From Deinococcus budaensis (GTDB taxonomy: Bacteria; Deinococcota; Deinococci; Deinococcales; Deinococcaceae): 64,000 nucleotides of DNA. Positions within the stretch are counted from its first letter, which is position 1. The number at the start of each line of letters is the position of its first letter. A model generated the notes under the pieces. The model saw nothing but the letters and a program-made list of their open reading frames with translations, was not told the DNA's origin and did not search any database. Both the position numbers and the translations under genes were made by a program. Shown here in pieces: positions 1-14,585 of the stretch. The stretch covers positions 310,001 to 374,000 of the forward strand of contig NZ_JACHFN010000001.1 in NCBI RefSeq assembly GCF_014201885.1, written 5' to 3'.

Positions 1-210
1 CTGCTCCCCGATCTTGGGAATCAGGCTGCCCAGCGGCGTGCCGTCGCGCGCAAACACGCGCGTCTCGGCCCCCAGGCTCAGGGTGTCGAGTTCGCGGTAG
101 TCGGGCAGCTCGCGGGTCCACTTGGTCACGTAGGTCGCGCCCACCCCGGCGGCGGCCACCCCGCCCGCCAGCAGCAGCGAACCGGTCAATTTGAGGAATC
201 TCAGAAACAC
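1..210 (-). CDS. Class A penicillin-binding protein (transglycosylase/transpeptidase), N-terminal fragment
   Basis: Only the first 70 codons are inside the window; the gene runs off the left edge. Reading starts at a GTG whose complement lies at 208-210, preceded by a GGAGACC ribosome site. The peptide has a short basic start, a hydrophobic Leu/Ala/Gly/Val membrane anchor (about residues 8-28), and then the RVFARDGTPLG segment typical of the stretch just before the glycosyltransferase domain of PBP1A-type enzymes. Such proteins polymerise and cross-link peptidoglycan at the outer face of the inner membrane. The catalytic domains are not visible, so the family call rests on the anchor and this motif. 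Confidence 0.7.
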   Translation of the reverse strand, partial: MFLRFLKLTGSLLLAGGVAAAGVGATYVTKWTRELPDYRELDTLSLGAETRVFARDGTPLGSLIPKIGEQ

Positions 211-274
211 AAGAAGGTCTCCTTGGCCGGGCGCACAGCAACAAGGCGCCCAGCAGAACAACGCGGCGGGGGAG

Positions 275-661
<387 letters not shown>

Positions 662-756
662 GATAGAGCAGCCGCCCGCCAGGCCGCTGAACCGGGCATG
701 AAAACCCCCCGCACCGGGCGGGGGAGGAGCAGGGGGGCGCGCGCCCGGCCCCCGCC

Positions 757-2460
<1,704 letters not shown>

Positions 2461-2641
2461 GCCTCACGCTCCTCGTGTTCCCGCCCCCCGCGAAGCCGCA
2501 CAACCCTCCAGGCCACGCGGGGAACAGATTGTAATTGAACCCAGTATAAGCATACCGCCAGAGGAGCAGCTCTGCCGTACCCACCCGGTCCTGTCGCCGG
2601 TCCCACCAAACCCCGGGGCGCGGGCGTGCCACACTCCGGGC

Positions 2642-3219
<578 letters not shown>

Positions 3220-3223
<4 letters not shown>

Positions 3224-4116
3224 GCCTGCTGGTCGTCGGCAGCGTGAACGCCGACCTGACGGTCCAGGCCCCCCGCATCCCTGCGCCGGGCGAGACGGTG
3301 CTGGGCGGGGACGTGCGGGTGTCGCCCGGCGGCAAGGGGGCCAACCAGGCGGTCGCGGCGGCGCTGGCAGGGGCCCCCGTCACCTTCTGCGGCGCGGCAG
3401 GCCACGACGCCTTCCGCGAGATCGCCCTCCGGGGCCTGACCCGCGCGGGTGTGGACCTCGCCCGGCTGCACACGCTGGACGCCCCCACCGGGCTGGCCCT
3501 GATCACCGTCGCCCCCGGCGGGGAGAACGCGATCACGGTCGCGAGCGGCGCGAACGCCCACCTCACGCCCGCGCAGTTGCCCGGGGACCTGGGCGGCTTC
3601 ACCCACCTGCTGCTCCAGGGCGAGCTGCCCCCGGAGGTCACCCGCGAGGCCGCCCGCCGGGCACACGCGGCGGGCCTGACCGTCTTGCACAACGCCGCCC
3701 CCGCCCGCACCCCCGACCCCGCGCTGCTGGCCCATACCCACCATCTCATCGTCAACGAACACGAACTCGCCGCGTTCGCTGCGGGGCGGGCAGGGCCGGA
3801 CAGAGAAGCGCAGGTCCGCGCCCTGCTGGGCCGGGGGCCGGGAGCCGTGACCGTCACCCTGGGCGCGCGGGGCAGCCTGACCGCCACCCCGGACGCCACC
3901 TTCCGCCTGCCCGCCTTTCCGGTCACGCCGCTGGACACCACCGGGGCCGGGGACACCTTCTGCGGGGTGCTGGCGGCCGGGCTGGTCGCGGGCCAGCCGC
4001 TGGCGGACGCGCTGCACGCCGCCGGGGTCGCCGGGGCGCTGGCCTGCACCCGCCCCGGCGCGCAAGACGCCATGCCCACCCGCGCCGAGATCCGGGCCGC
4101 GCTGACCGGGGGCTGA
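3220..4116 (+). CDS. rbsK: Ribokinase (PfkB-family sugar kinase)
   Basis: A 298-residue PfkB-fold kinase expected to phosphorylate D-ribose at O5 using ATP. Visible signatures are the N-terminal GSVNADL and PGGKGANQA glycine motif and the C-terminal DTTGAGDTFCG motif with the catalytic Asp. Translation is assigned to the GTG at 3220, which overlaps the deaminase stop in a GTGA; upstream in-frame starts would run through the deaminase. The pairing suggests salvage of ribose released from nucleosides. Other PfkB substrates (for example 2-deoxyribose) are possible. Confidence 0.85.
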
Positions 4117-4157
4117 GGGGCCGACCCGCGCCGGACGGGTGCTCTAGGCTGAGCGCC

Positions 4158-4685
4158 ATGCTGCGTTACCGCACCTTTACCGAAACCGACTACCCGGCCC
4201 TGGCGGCCCTCGACCTCGCCGCGCAACGGGCTGCCGACCCTGAATTCAGCGCCCGCCCGGAGCGCGAGCGCGAGGGCCGCCTGAGCACCAGCCTCCCGGC
4301 GCTGAAGTTCTACGAACGCAGCGAGCACTCCTTTGTGGCGCAGGACAGCGCGGGCGCGCTGCTGGGCGTCATCCTCGCGCAGCACGTCTGGCAGGGCGAC
4401 CGCCCCATCGTGCTGGTCCGCACGGTCCTGCTGGCGCCCGCGGCCCCGGCCGAAGCGGCGGCGGGGCTGCTGCACGCCACCGTCAAGAGCGCCTACGACA
4501 GCGCGGTGTACGAGGTGCATTTTCCCCTGACGCCCGCGCTGGCGGCGGCCGCCGCCGAGGAAGCGGCCCACGTGACCGGGCGCTACGCGGTGCGCCACCT
4601 GGGCACCCGCGCGGACACGGCGCCCGGCGAGCGGCTGGGTGAGCCGTCCGGACCGGGGGCCACCGCGCCGGGCGGCGGGGCATAA
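4158..4685 (+). CDS. GNAT-fold protein of the DUF1999 type (Deinococcus-Thermus)
   Basis: A 175-residue protein. Its order of motifs ([11 protein letters not shown] start, [39 protein letters not shown]) closely follows my recollection of the Thermus thermophilus protein of known structure classed as DUF1999, which has an acetyltransferase-like fold. The substrate is unknown. The last 25 residues are low-complexity Gly/Pro/Ala. A TAGGCT box ends 7 bases before the ATG, so the transcript is probably leaderless. The stop overlaps the next ATG (TAATG), which couples it to the small downstream gene. Confidence 0.65.
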   Translation: MLRYRTFTETDYPALAALDLAAQRAADPEFSARPEREREGRLSTSLPALKFYERSEHSFVAQDSAGALLGVILAQHVWQGDRPIVLVRTVLLAPAAPAEAAAGLLHATVKSAYDSAVYEVHFPLTPALAAAAAEEAAHVTGRYAVRHLGTRADTAPGERLGEPSGPGATAPGGGA

Positions 4686-4909
4686 TGGCGGGCATGACCA
4701 CCCGAGCCACCCGCGTGCTGCTCGGCGTCCGGGGCATGTCCCGTGACGCCGGGGAGCGTGTCGCCCAGCAGCTGCGCGCCCTGCCCGGCGTCTCGCAGGC
4801 CACCCCCGACGACGGCCAGATCGAAGTTCACTACGACCCCTCCCAGCACACCGTCATGGACCTGGTGCGCACCGTGCGCGCCCAGGGCTTCCTGGCGGGC
4901 ATGCTCTAG
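4685..4909 (+). CDS. Small HMA-like (heavy-metal-associated fold) protein lacking the CxxC site
   Basis: A 74-residue protein whose spacing follows a copper-chaperone HMA domain: a VRGM turn, then an LRALPGV helix end, a YDP turn and a final VRAQGF. The usual MxCxxC metal site is replaced by MSRDAG and there is no cysteine at all, so metal binding in the usual way is not expected. Translation may begin at the ATG overlapping the previous stop (4685) or at 4694. It lies between the DUF1999-like gene and DUF503 with almost no spacing. Function unknown. Confidence 0.6.
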   Translation: MAGMTTRATRVLLGVRGMSRDAGERVAQQLRALPGVSQATPDDGQIEVHYDPSQHTVMDLVRTVRAQGFLAGML

Positions 4910-4916
4910 CCGGGCC

Positions 4917-5237
<321 letters not shown>

Positions 5238-5256
5238 CGCCGCCCGCCACAGCAGA

Positions 5257-5295
5257 GAGGGGGAGGCCTGCATCGCCTCCCCCTCTTCTTTTTGC
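5257..5295 (+). terminator. Rho-independent terminator after the DUF503 gene
   Basis: A perfect 11-bp stem (5257-5267 with 5275-5285) with a 7-base loop is followed by TCTTCTTTTT. It ends the plus-strand gene set and sits in front of the convergent lepB stop. Confidence 0.9.
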
Positions 5296-5303
5296 CCGCT
5301 GGC

Positions 5304-6086
<783 letters not shown>

Positions 6087-6154
6087 GCCGCTCCTTATCG
6101 TCCGCCGCGCAGGATAGCGGACGGCGGCGCTTCCGGCGCGGGATGGAAAGCCCC

Positions 6155-6928
6155 TCAGGCCCCCAGCGCGCGCAGCCGCGGCAGCTCGGCCCGCGCCGCC
6201 GCCTCGCCCGCCAGGATCGCCTGCCCGCCGCGCCGGAAGCTCTGGAGGTCCACCCCCTCCAGCCGGGGCCGCAGCAGCACGTCGGGGCGGTAGAGGCTCA
6301 GCCGCGCGTCGGTCAGCTGCGCCTGCATGATGTCCACCGCCCGGCGCAGCGAGCGCACGGTGCCCAGCGGGGCCTGCCCCGGCAATTCCAGCGGTTCCGG
6401 TCCCGTCACGTCCACCGCGGCCACCCGCCGCACGCCCAGAAAGAGGGCCGCGTCCACCGGGACCTGGTTGAGGATGCCGCCGTCGGCCAGCAACATGTCC
6501 TCCCAGGGCACCGGCTGGGTCGCGCCGGGATACGCGGAGGTGGCCCGCAGCGCCGGGTAGAGCGGTCCGCTGGAGAGGTAGACCATTCGCCCGGTGAGCA
6601 GGTCGGTCGCGGTGACGGCCAGTGGAAGCTTCAGCTCCTCGAAGGTGGGGGGCAGGTGGGTCGCCAGCCACGCCTCGAAGGCGCTCGTGCGCAGCAGCCC
6701 CCGCCCGGGGCGCCAGTCGAGCAGCCGCCGCCACGACACCGTCTCCGAGACCTGCCGTAACTGCGCCGCGTCCATGCCCGCCGCGATAAAGGCCGCCACC
6801 AGCCCGCCCATGCTGGTTCCGGCCAGGACCCCGGGCCGCAGCCCGGCGTCTTCGAGCACCGCCCACACCCCGATGTGCGCCAGGCCCCGCGCGCCCCCGC
6901 CGCCCAGCACCAGCCCGAACCCCGACAT
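6155..6928 (-). CDS. Patatin-like phospholipase / RssA-type acyl hydrolase
   Basis: A 257-residue patatin-fold protein. The oxyanion-hole glycine run GGGGARG (residues 9-15), the nucleophile Ser39 in GTSMGG and the partner Asp149 in ADGG form a complete Ser-Asp dyad, so it should hydrolyse acyl esters of lipids. There is no signal peptide, so it probably acts in the cytosol or at the inner membrane. A TACAAT box 6 bases before the ATG suggests a leaderless transcript. It is divergent from the kinase gene. The physiological lipid is unknown. Confidence 0.88.
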   Translation of the reverse strand: MSGFGLVLGGGGARGLAHIGVWAVLEDAGLRPGVLAGTSMGGLVAAFIAAGMDAAQLRQVSETVSWRRLLDWRPGRGLLRTSAFEAWLATHLPPTFEELKLPLAVTATDLLTGRMVYLSSGPLYPALRATSAYPGATQPVPWEDMLLADGGILNQVPVDAALFLGVRRVAAVDVTGPEPLELPGQAPLGTVRSLRRAVDIMQAQLTDARLSLYRPDVLLRPRLEGVDLQSFRRGGQAILAGEAAARAELPRLRALGA

Positions 6929-6998
6929 GGCCGGATTGTAGCCAGCGCCCGCCGGGGGGTACCGCCCGGCCCACCCGCTGGAGTACCGTGCATGAGGA

Positions 6999-7751
6999 AT
7001 GCCGCTGGCCGGTCAGGTGGTGGGAGAGGGCGTGCGTCTGGTGCGCCCGCTGGGCCGTGGCTCGCACAGCGTGGTCTATTTCGCCGTTGGCCCCGGCGGC
7101 CAGCCTTGCGCGGTCAAGATCTTTGAACCCCGCTTTGCCGACCACGCCCTGCGCGAGTACCGCCACGGTTCGGGCCTCGACCACCCCCGGCTGGAACGGG
7201 TGCTCGGCCCGGTCAGCGTGGACGACCGCCCCGCCTTGATCGTCACGCTCGCGCGCGGCGTGGTGCTGTTCGGGCGCTACGTCCGCCGCCCGGCCCTGAC
7301 CCATGAGCGGCGCGCCTTTCTCCTCACGCTCGCGCACCTGCTGGGCGCCCTGGACCACCTGCACGTGCGGGGCGTGGTTCACCGCGACGTGAAGCCCGAA
7401 AACATCCTGGTCGAACCCGACGGCAGCGCCACCCTGGTCGATTTCGACCTCTCCGGCCCCAGCCGGGAAGCCTTCGCCGCCCCCACCCGTCTGGGCACCG
7501 CCGCCTTCCAGAGTCCCGAGGCCACGCGCGGCGAGCCGCTGGGACCGGAAAGCGACCTCTACAGCGTCGGGGTGCTGCTGGGCTGGGGCCTGCACGGCGC
7601 GCTCTCGGGGCCGGAGGTGCCGCCGCCGCCGCTGGCCGATCCGCTGGACGCGCTGCTGGTGGCCTTGACGGAGCCGGACCGGCGGCGGCGGCTGGGGAGT
7701 GCGGGGGAGGCGCGGGAGACGCTCTTGCGGTTGGCGGGGTTGCCGTATTGA
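6999..7751 (+). CDS. Small Hanks-type serine/threonine protein kinase
   Basis: A 250-residue soluble kinase domain with no membrane segment or sensor domain. The glycine loop GRGSHSVVY (19-27), Lys40, the catalytic HRDVKPEN (128-135), Asp148 and the GTAAFQSPE segment before the helical lobe are present. The metal-binding triad reads DFD rather than DFG, so the flexible Gly is lost while the essential Asp remains. The ATG at 6999 has a GAGG just upstream and a TACCGT box behind it. Targets are unknown. Confidence 0.85.
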   Translation: MPLAGQVVGEGVRLVRPLGRGSHSVVYFAVGPGGQPCAVKIFEPRFADHALREYRHGSGLDHPRLERVLGPVSVDDRPALIVTLARGVVLFGRYVRRPALTHERRAFLLTLAHLLGALDHLHVRGVVHRDVKPENILVEPDGSATLVDFDLSGPSREAFAAPTRLGTAAFQSPEATRGEPLGPESDLYSVGVLLGWGLHGALSGPEVPPPPLADPLDALLVALTEPDRRRRLGSAGEARETLLRLAGLPY

Positions 7752-7784
7752 GGTTGGAAGGTGGGTGCCCCACCCCCAGCCCCT

Positions 7785-8066
7785 CTGCAAGCAGCTCTGC
7801 GAGTCCCCCCGGAGGGTGAGGGGAGTGAAGCGCTGCGCTCGGCAAGGGCAGATGGGCGGCGCTGGCGAGGCGTCATCCTCGAATAAAACGTTTGATCTTG
7901 GTGCGATTTCGTCGCGTCCACCGTCTCGCTGCGCGATTGAGGCGTGGTGAAGGCAGTGCGGACTCTATCCGTTCCCGCCTGTGCGGCGTCCGCTGTGCCC
8001 GTTTCTGAAGCGCTTCAGCTTGAGCGTTTTTCCTTCTTCCCCTCGACTCGCAGAGCTGCTCGCAGA
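7785..8066. repeat. Non-coding element bounded by a 22-bp inverted repeat (MITE-like candidate)
   Basis: The 400-bp gap between the kinase and nagZ holds this 282-bp block. Its ends (7785-7806 and 8045-8066) are inverted repeats matching at 21 of 22 positions. Inside is a perfect 14-bp palindrome (8005-8018, CTGAAGCGCTTCAG) and an AT-richer stretch around 7880-7915 that stands out from the surroundings. No transposase or convincing coding frame is seen and I find no clear target-site duplication. It could be a miniature transposable element, a structured RNA or a dispersed small repeat. Confidence 0.5.
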
Positions 8067-8151
8067 CTTGTAAAGCTCCGCATGAGCCTGCACAGCTCTC
8101 GTCGCGCCTCAGCCCGGCCCCTCCCCCCACCCCGTCCCTTACGCTGTTCGG

Positions 8152-9615
8152 GTGACCCGACCTCAACCCGGCTCCCTGGTGATGGTGGACGTTCCTGGCC
8201 CCGTGCTCGACGCGGACACGGCGGCGCATCTGCGGCGCTTCGGCGTGCAGGCGGTGTGCCTGTTCGGCAAGAACATTCAGGACGCGGGGCAGTTGCGGGG
8301 ACTGTGCGCCGACCTGCGGGAGGTGATGGGGGAGGGCGCGCTGATCGCCCTCGACCACGAGGGGGGGGCGATCTTGCGCCCAGGCTTCTGGCCCTTCGCG
8401 CCCTCCGCGATGGGGCTGGGGGCCGCCGACGACCCCGCGCTGACGGAGGAGGTGAACGCGGCGCTCTCGCGGCAGCTGCGCTCGGTCGGTGTGAACTGGA
8501 ATTTCGCCCCGGTGCTCGACGTGAACGTGAACCCCGCCAACCCGGTGATCGGGGAGCGGGCCTACGGGGCGGACGCCGGACAGGTCGCCCGGCACGGCGC
8601 GGCGGCGCTGCGGGGGCACGCGCGCGAGGGGGTCGCGGGCTGCGTGAAGCACTTTCCGGGCCACGGCGACACCCACCTCGACAGCCACCTGGCCCTGCCG
8701 CGCGTGGAGCGGTCCCGGGGGGCGCTGGACGCGGTCGAGTTCGCCCCCTTCCGCGCCTGCCTGCCGCACGCTCCCGCCGTGATGACCGCCCACATCGTCT
8801 ACGGCCCGCTCGACCCCGCCCACCCGGCGACCCTCTCGCGCCGCGTGCTCACCGACCTGCTGCGCGGCGAGTGGGGCTACGGCGGCGTGACCGTCACCGA
8901 CAGCATGGGCATGGCCGCCATCGACGCGAACTACGGCCGGGGCGAGGCCGCCGTGCTGGCCCTCCAGGCCGGGGCCGACCTGGTGATGGCGCTGGGCCGC
9001 CGCGAGGTGCAGGAGACCACCCTGAGCGCCCTGGCCGCCGCGATGAGTGAGGGGGACCTCGACCCCCGCGAGGTGGACGCCAGCCTGGAGCGCCTGCACG
9101 CCCTGGCCGCCGCCTACCCGGCCCGCCCGGACCCCACCTTCGACCCCGCCGCCGACGCCCCGCTGTTCGCCCACGCCTGGGCGCGTGCCCTGACCGCCTG
9201 GCGAGGTCCCCAGCCGCCCCCGCCCGGCACGCGCGTGCTGCTCGTCGCTCAGCGCCGGGTGGGGCGCCAGAACGTCAGCGAGGCCAGCGTGGACGCGCAG
9301 GCGCTGGCCGGGGACCTCGCCGCCGTCTACCCGGTCGAGCTGCACGCCTACGACGACCCGGCGGACCTCGACTGGGCCGCCCTGCGGGCACGCGGCCTCC
9401 CGGTGATCCTCGCCACGACCACCCGCCATCGCCAGCCTGCCCTGCGCGGCGCCCGGCCCGACCTGCACCTCGCCCTGTACAACCCCTACGCCGTTCTCGA
9501 CGTGGACGCGCCCGCCGCCCTGACCTACGGCTTTCGCCCGGAAGCCCGCGCGGCCCTGGTCGCCTGGCTGCGCGGCGAGGCGGGCGCGCCGGGGCAGCTC
9601 CCCTTCGGCGCATGA
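8152..9615 (+). CDS. nagZ: Beta-N-acetylhexosaminidase, glycoside hydrolase family 3
   Basis: A 487-residue GH3 enzyme that releases terminal GlcNAc from muropeptides or glucosaminides. The NagZ motif [14 protein letters not shown] (166-179), which carries the catalytic His-Asp loop, and the nucleophile Asp250 in [10 protein letters not shown] are intact. After the TIM barrel (to about residue 320) there is a second, less conserved domain, as in Gram-positive-type NagZ proteins. No signal peptide is seen. The GTG start is 6 bases after a TACGCT box. The stop overlaps the ATG of the next gene, an acetyltransferase. Confidence 0.88.
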   Translation: MTRPQPGSLVMVDVPGPVLDADTAAHLRRFGVQAVCLFGKNIQDAGQLRGLCADLREVMGEGALIALDHEGGAILRPGFWPFAPSAMGLGAADDPALTEEVNAALSRQLRSVGVNWNFAPVLDVNVNPANPVIGERAYGADAGQVARHGAAALRGHAREGVAGCVKHFPGHGDTHLDSHLALPRVERSRGALDAVEFAPFRACLPHAPAVMTAHIVYGPLDPAHPATLSRRVLTDLLRGEWGYGGVTVTDSMGMAAIDANYGRGEAAVLALQAGADLVMALGRREVQETTLSALAAAMSEGDLDPREVDASLERLHALAAAYPARPDPTFDPAADAPLFAHAWARALTAWRGPQPPPPGTRVLLVAQRRVGRQNVSEASVDAQALAGDLAAVYPVELHAYDDPADLDWAALRARGLPVILATTTRHRQPALRGARPDLHLALYNPYAVLDVDAPAALTYGFRPEARAALVAWLRGEAGAPGQLPFGA

Positions 9616-10502
9616 GCGCTCCCGGCGGGGCCGAGATCGCCGGGCTGTGGGCGGCTGCCTGGCCGGAGCGCGCGCCGCATCCGCGCGGACTGGAAGCCCG
9701 TCTGGGCGACCCCTCCGGCTGGGTCTGGCGGCGCGGCCCGGCGGGAGAGCTGACCGCCTTCGCCGCCTTTCGCCCGCCCGAGGCCTACGGGCACGGGCAC
9801 CTGCGCCTGATCCTCGTCCACCCCGGCGCACGGGGTCAGGGCCTGGGCCGCACGCTCGTCACCGGGGTCCGCGAACGCCTCGGCCCGCTGCCGCTGGCGG
9901 TGGGCGAAGAACGCGGCCACTTCCTGCCCGGAGCGCCCGAACCCAGCGTGGGCTTTTTCGAGCGGGTGGGCTTTGTGCGCAGCGGCCGCGTGAGCGTGGA
10001 CATGGTGGCCGACCTGCGCCCGCCGCTGCCCGCCGCCGCCCTGCCCGCTGGGTTGCGCCTCACCGACGCCCGCGAGGAGGGCATCCTCCCCGGTGTCCTG
10101 GCGCTCACGGAGGGCGTGTTCAGCGCCCGCTGGACGCACGACGCGGCGGCGGTCGCCCGGCAGGCGCCCCAGCAACTGCTCGCCCTGGCAGACGGCTCCC
10201 GCGTGCTGGGTTTCGCCCTGGTGGGCACCGAGGACGACCCGGCGGTCTTGCCTTCTTTCCTCTTTCCGGCCGCCCTGCGCGCGGCGGCCCGCACGTCCGG
10301 CCCGGCGGGGGGTCTCGGCCCGGTCGGCCTGCACCCCGACCTGCGCGGGAGCGGCGTGGGCCGCGCCCTGATGCTCACGGCGATGGGCCGCTTGAAGGCC
10401 AGAGGCGTGGAGGCGATGGGCATCGACTGGACCGACCTCGCCCCCTTCTATGAGCGCCTGGGCTTCCGCACCTGGGCGCGGCACGTTCACCTGCGGGGCT
10501 AG
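9612..10502 (+). CDS. Tandem GNAT N-acetyltransferase
   Basis: A 296-residue protein with two GNAT halves. The first acetyl-CoA loop reads [13 protein letters not shown] (about residues 75-87), and the second, [13 protein letters not shown], lies near residue 243. Each half ends in the usual F(Y)ERLGF strand. ATGA overlap with nagZ indicates strict coupling. A two-domain GNAT partnered with NagZ has been described as the glucosamine/glucosaminide acetyltransferase GlmA in Clostridium acetobutylicum, so re-acetylation of de-N-acetylated amino sugars during wall recycling is a reasonable but unproven role. Confidence 0.8.
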   Translation: MSAPGGAEIAGLWAAAWPERAPHPRGLEARLGDPSGWVWRRGPAGELTAFAAFRPPEAYGHGHLRLILVHPGARGQGLGRTLVTGVRERLGPLPLAVGEERGHFLPGAPEPSVGFFERVGFVRSGRVSVDMVADLRPPLPAAALPAGLRLTDAREEGILPGVLALTEGVFSARWTHDAAAVARQAPQQLLALADGSRVLGFALVGTEDDPAVLPSFLFPAALRAAARTSGPAGGLGPVGLHPDLRGSGVGRALMLTAMGRLKARGVEAMGIDWTDLAPFYERLGFRTWARHVHLRG

Positions 10503-10529
10503 CGGCCGACCCGCCGCCCCCTCACGCCT

Positions 10530-11395
<866 letters not shown>

Positions 11396-11399
<4 letters not shown>

Positions 11400-12280
11400 T
11401 TGATCTCCTTGTCGTTGAATTGTTCGATCAGCCTCAGGGCGGCGGTGTGGTCCTCCCCGGCGCCGACGGTGTGGGCGGCGGCGCGCATCAGGGCCTCGAC
11501 CTGCATCAGCACGGGCGCGCTCGCCCCGGCCTCCCGCACCACGTCCGCCGCGATCCCGGTGTCTTTGGCCAGCAGCCCGAGCTGGAAGGTGACCGGAAAC
11601 GCGCGCGTCAGGACGCGGGAGCCGATCAGGTTCTCGGAAGCGTTGCTTCTTCCGCTGCTCGCGTTGATCACGTCCAGCGCCGCGCCCAGGTCCACTCCGG
11701 CCCGGGCCAGCGCCGCCAGTCCCTCGCCCGCCGCCCAGAGGTTCGCGGCCAGCAGCGCGTTGTTGACGGCCTTGACCGCGAAGCCCGCGCCCGCCTCGCC
11801 CACGTGGACCACCTTGCCCGCGAAGGCGAGGTCCGGCTGCACCCGCGCGAGCACCTGCGGGTCCCCGCCCACCATCACGGTGAGCGTGCCCGCCGCCGCG
11901 CCCGAGGTGCCCCCGCTGACGGGCGCGTCCAGAAAGGCGACCCCCCGCTCCGCCAGCGCCGCCGCCTGCCGCCGCGCCGCCTGCGGGTGCCCGCTGGTGC
12001 AGTCCACCCAGACGGTGCCGGGGCGCAGGTCGCCCGCCAGCCGCGCGAGCATCTCGTCCACCTCGGCGCTGGTGGGCAGGCAGGAAAAGATCACGTCGGC
12101 CCCGGCCACGCCGGGCAGGTCCACCCGCTCGCTGCCGTGTTCGCGGGCGTGGGCCTCGGCCCTGGACTGGGTGCGGTTCCAGACCAGGGCGCGGCCGCCC
12201 GCCGCCCGGGCCTGCCGGGCAAGGTGCGCGGCCATGGGAAACCCCATCGCGCCCAGCCCCAGGAATGCTGTGGTGGTCAT
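11396..12280 (-). CDS. NAD(P)-dependent 3-hydroxyisobutyrate dehydrogenase-family oxidoreductase
   Basis: A 294-residue beta-hydroxyacid dehydrogenase. The N-terminal Rossmann motif [10 protein letters not shown] (residues 7-16), the substrate-binding [11 protein letters not shown] and the catalytic-lysine helix GFAVKAVNN are present. It should oxidise a small hydroxyacid such as 3-hydroxyisobutyrate or reduce tartronate or succinic semialdehyde; the family is too broad to decide. A TAGCCT box 8 bases before the ATG marks a leaderless promoter driving this gene and degV together. Confidence 0.82.
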
Positions 12281-12394
12281 ATTCTTGCAGGCTAAGGGCC
12301 GCGCGCCTCCGCTCCCCGTGATTCTGAACCGGGTTCAGAAAGAGCGGGAGGGGCGGACGCGCCCGGCGCGGGCGGGCGGCGTATGCTGCCCCCC

Positions 12395-13303
12395 GTGTTC
12401 GCCGCCCTGTTCAACGTCGTGCTGCCGGTCGTGCTGGTGGCGGGGGTGGGCGCCCTGCTGGCCCGGCGTTTTCCCCTCCACCCGGACACGCTGGGCAAGG
12501 TCAGCCTCAACGCGCTGACGCCCGCGCTGGCCCTCAGCAGCCTGCTGGGCACCACCGTGACGGCCCGCGCCGGGCTGCGGCTCTCGCTGGCCTACTTCGC
12601 GCTGGCGGGGCTGGGGGTGCTGGCGGCCTATCTGGCTGCCCGCCGCACGCCGGGGCTGACCCGCCGGGCGGTCATGGCGAGCGTCGCCATCGGCAACAAC
12701 GGCAATTTCGGGCTGCCCATCGCGCTGTTCGCGCTGGGGCAGGCAGGTCTCGACCAGGCGGTGGTGATTTTCCTGTGCTCGGTCGTCTTGACCTTCACGC
12801 TGGGGCCGCTGCTGTACGGCTCGGCGGGCGGCGCGCGGGCCGGGCTGCTGGCGGTGCTGCGCCTGCCGGTGGTCTGGTGCATCGGGGCGGCCCTGCTGGT
12901 GCGCCTGCTCGACCTGCCCCTGCCGCTGGGCCTGCGCCGGGGGATCGACCTGCTGGGGCAGGCCGCGCTGCCGATGGTGCTGCTCTCGCTGGGGATTCAG
13001 CTGGGACAGTCCGGCCACGTGGCGCTCACCCGGCCCGTCCTGACCGCCGTGGGCCTGCGCGTGTTCGCGATGCCCGCGCTGGCGCTGGCGGTCGGCCTGG
13101 CTTTCGGGCTGCGCGGCCTGGGCCTTCAGGGCCTGGTCCTCGCCTCGGCCATGCCCACCGCCGTGAACGCCTTTTTGCTCGCCCGCGAATACGGCGCCGA
13201 CGCCGACACGGTCGCCAGCGCGGTGGCCCTCAGCACCCTCGCCAGCCTCGGGACCGCTGCGCTGGTCGTGACGCTGCTGCCCGGAATCGGGGCGCTGGGC
13301 TAG
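12395..13303 (+). CDS. AEC-family (auxin efflux carrier-like) permease
   Basis: An integral membrane protein of about 302 residues with roughly ten hydrophobic segments spread over its full length. The conserved [14 protein letters not shown] region (about residues 94-107) and a C-terminal repeat with [11 protein letters not shown] support the AEC/BART fold. Members export or import organic anions such as malate. I place the start at the GTG at 12395 because TATGCT ends 7 bases before it; the ATG at 12383 lies inside that box and would only add four residues. The substrate is unknown. Confidence 0.8.
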   Translation: MFAALFNVVLPVVLVAGVGALLARRFPLHPDTLGKVSLNALTPALALSSLLGTTVTARAGLRLSLAYFALAGLGVLAAYLAARRTPGLTRRAVMASVAIGNNGNFGLPIALFALGQAGLDQAVVIFLCSVVLTFTLGPLLYGSAGGARAGLLAVLRLPVVWCIGAALLVRLLDLPLPLGLRRGIDLLGQAALPMVLLSLGIQLGQSGHVALTRPVLTAVGLRVFAMPALALAVGLAFGLRGLGLQGLVLASAMPTAVNAFLLAREYGADADTVASAVALSTLASLGTAALVVTLLPGIGALG

Positions 13304-13310
13304 CCGGGCT

Positions 13311-13691
13311 TCAGGGCGTCACCCCGTCCAGGTACACCCACGCCCCGCCCACCTGCGTGAAGGTGCTGCGCTCGCGCAGCCGCTGCCGGCGCCCGCCCGC
13401 GACCAGCGTGGCCGTGAACTCCACCTCCTCGCCCTGCGCCCGGTGGACCGTCAGCCCCGTGTACCGCGTGTCGTCTCCGGCCAGGTCGAGGTCCGGCGGG
13501 CAGGTGTCGGGGTGCCAGGTCCGGCGCACGTAGCCGGTGTCGCGCAGCGCATAGGCCGCGTACCGCGACCGCATCAGCGCTTCCGGCGTCTCGGCGGGCC
13601 GCTCGCCCGTGTGCCGGGGGCCGCAGCACCCGCCGTAACTGCGCCCCGAGCCGCACGGGCACGGCTTGAAAACGGGAAAGGGGAGAGGCAT
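13311..13691 (-). CDS. YchJ-family SEC-C zinc-binding protein
   Basis: A 126-residue protein with an N-terminal SEC-C type zinc site ([13 protein letters not shown], residues 11-23). The YchJ domain follows, with its MRSRYAAYA motif (40-48) and a TWHP box. The fold is NTF2-like. The family (UPF0225) has no firm biochemical role. A TATCCT box 6 bases upstream of the ATG implies a leaderless transcript, divergent from the SpoU methyltransferase gene. Confidence 0.85.
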   Translation of the reverse strand: MPLPFPVFKPCPCGSGRSYGGCCGPRHTGERPAETPEALMRSRYAAYALRDTGYVRRTWHPDTCPPDLDLAGDDTRYTGLTVHRAQGEEVEFTATLVAGGRRQRLRERSTFTQVGGAWVYLDGVTP

Positions 13692-13723
13692 GGCCCGAGG
13701 ATAGCGGGCATACTGAACCCCCG

Positions 13724-14509
13724 ATGTCCCTGCCCCCGGCCCCGATCACTTCCCTGCAAAACCCCCACGTCAAGCGGCTGGTGCGCCTGCGCAACCGCCG
13801 CGAGCGCGACCGCGAGGGCGTGATCCTGATCGAGGGCGCCCGCGAACTCGCCCGCGCCGCTGCCGCCGGTCTGGTGCCCCAGACCCTCTACACCTGTCCC
13901 CCCCTCTACAGCCCCGAGGCGCACGAGGTCGAATCCGGTCTGCCCGGCCCCCGCCAGCCGCTCTCGCGGGACGCCTTCGAGAAGGTCAGCGGCCGTGAGA
14001 ACCCCGACGGCCTGCTCGCGGTCGTTCCCGCCCCCGCGCCGCGCCTGCCTGACCCCGCCGGGGACGCCCTGCTCGTCGTGCTGCACGGGTTGGAAAAGCC
14101 CGGCAACATCGGCGCGATCCTGCGGACGGCGGACGCGGTGGGAGCGTCGGGGGTGCTGGTGCTGGGGCGCGGCGCGGACGTGTATTCCCCGGGCGTGATC
14201 CGCGCCTCGCAGGGCAGCGTCTTCTCGGTTCCGGTCGCCGCGCTGGGTGAGGAAGAAGCCCTGGCGTACCTCGCCGGGCACCAGTTCACCCGCGTCGCCT
14301 GCACCCCCGACGCCCCCCGCGAGTACTGGGACGCGCCGCTGACCGGCCGGGTCGCGCTGGTCCTGGGCGCCGAGCACGCGGGCCTGCCCCCCGAGTGGCG
14401 CACCTCCGATCTGTCCGTCCGCATCCCTATGCACGGGGAAGCTGACAGCCTCAATGTGGCGACGGCGGCGGCCTTGGTGCTGTACGAGACCCTGCGGCAG
14501 CGGCGTTGA
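13724..14509 (+). CDS. TrmH/SpoU-family RNA 2'-O-ribose methyltransferase
   Basis: A 261-residue SPOUT methyltransferase. An N-terminal substrate-binding domain (residues 1-90, with the [18 protein letters not shown] start common to rRNA methylases of this group) precedes the knotted domain. Its three motifs are visible: [23 protein letters not shown] and [16 protein letters not shown]. It should methylate a 2'-OH of rRNA or tRNA using SAM. The nucleotide target cannot be assigned. Confidence 0.85.
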   Translation: MSLPPAPITSLQNPHVKRLVRLRNRRERDREGVILIEGARELARAAAAGLVPQTLYTCPPLYSPEAHEVESGLPGPRQPLSRDAFEKVSGRENPDGLLAVVPAPAPRLPDPAGDALLVVLHGLEKPGNIGAILRTADAVGASGVLVLGRGADVYSPGVIRASQGSVFSVPVAALGEEEALAYLAGHQFTRVACTPDAPREYWDAPLTGRVALVLGAEHAGLPPEWRTSDLSVRIPMHGEADSLNVATAAALVLYETLRQRR

Positions 14510-14574
14510 GACGGCCTCTTGCGGCTCCAGCCGAGGGTCTGGAGCGGGCCGTCTGGAGGTGCGCAGGCCTCCAG
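14509..14574. other. Highly structured gap between convergent genes
   Basis: The gap starts with an 8-bp outer stem (14509-14516 with 14547-14554) that encloses a second 7-bp stem (14524-14530 with 14539-14545). A further 7-bp hairpin follows (14553-14559 with 14568-14574). There is no T-run on either strand, so it may be a Rho-type or protein-assisted terminator region or simply a structured 3' end. Confidence 0.45.
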
Positions 14575-14585
14575 CGGCGGTTCGG

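Noticed and set aside
7873..9831. A minus-strand frame running from the inverted-repeat element through nagZ
   Set aside because: It is open only because nagZ is GC-rich. The part inside the element (basic, Arg-rich) has no start or ribosome site that I can support.
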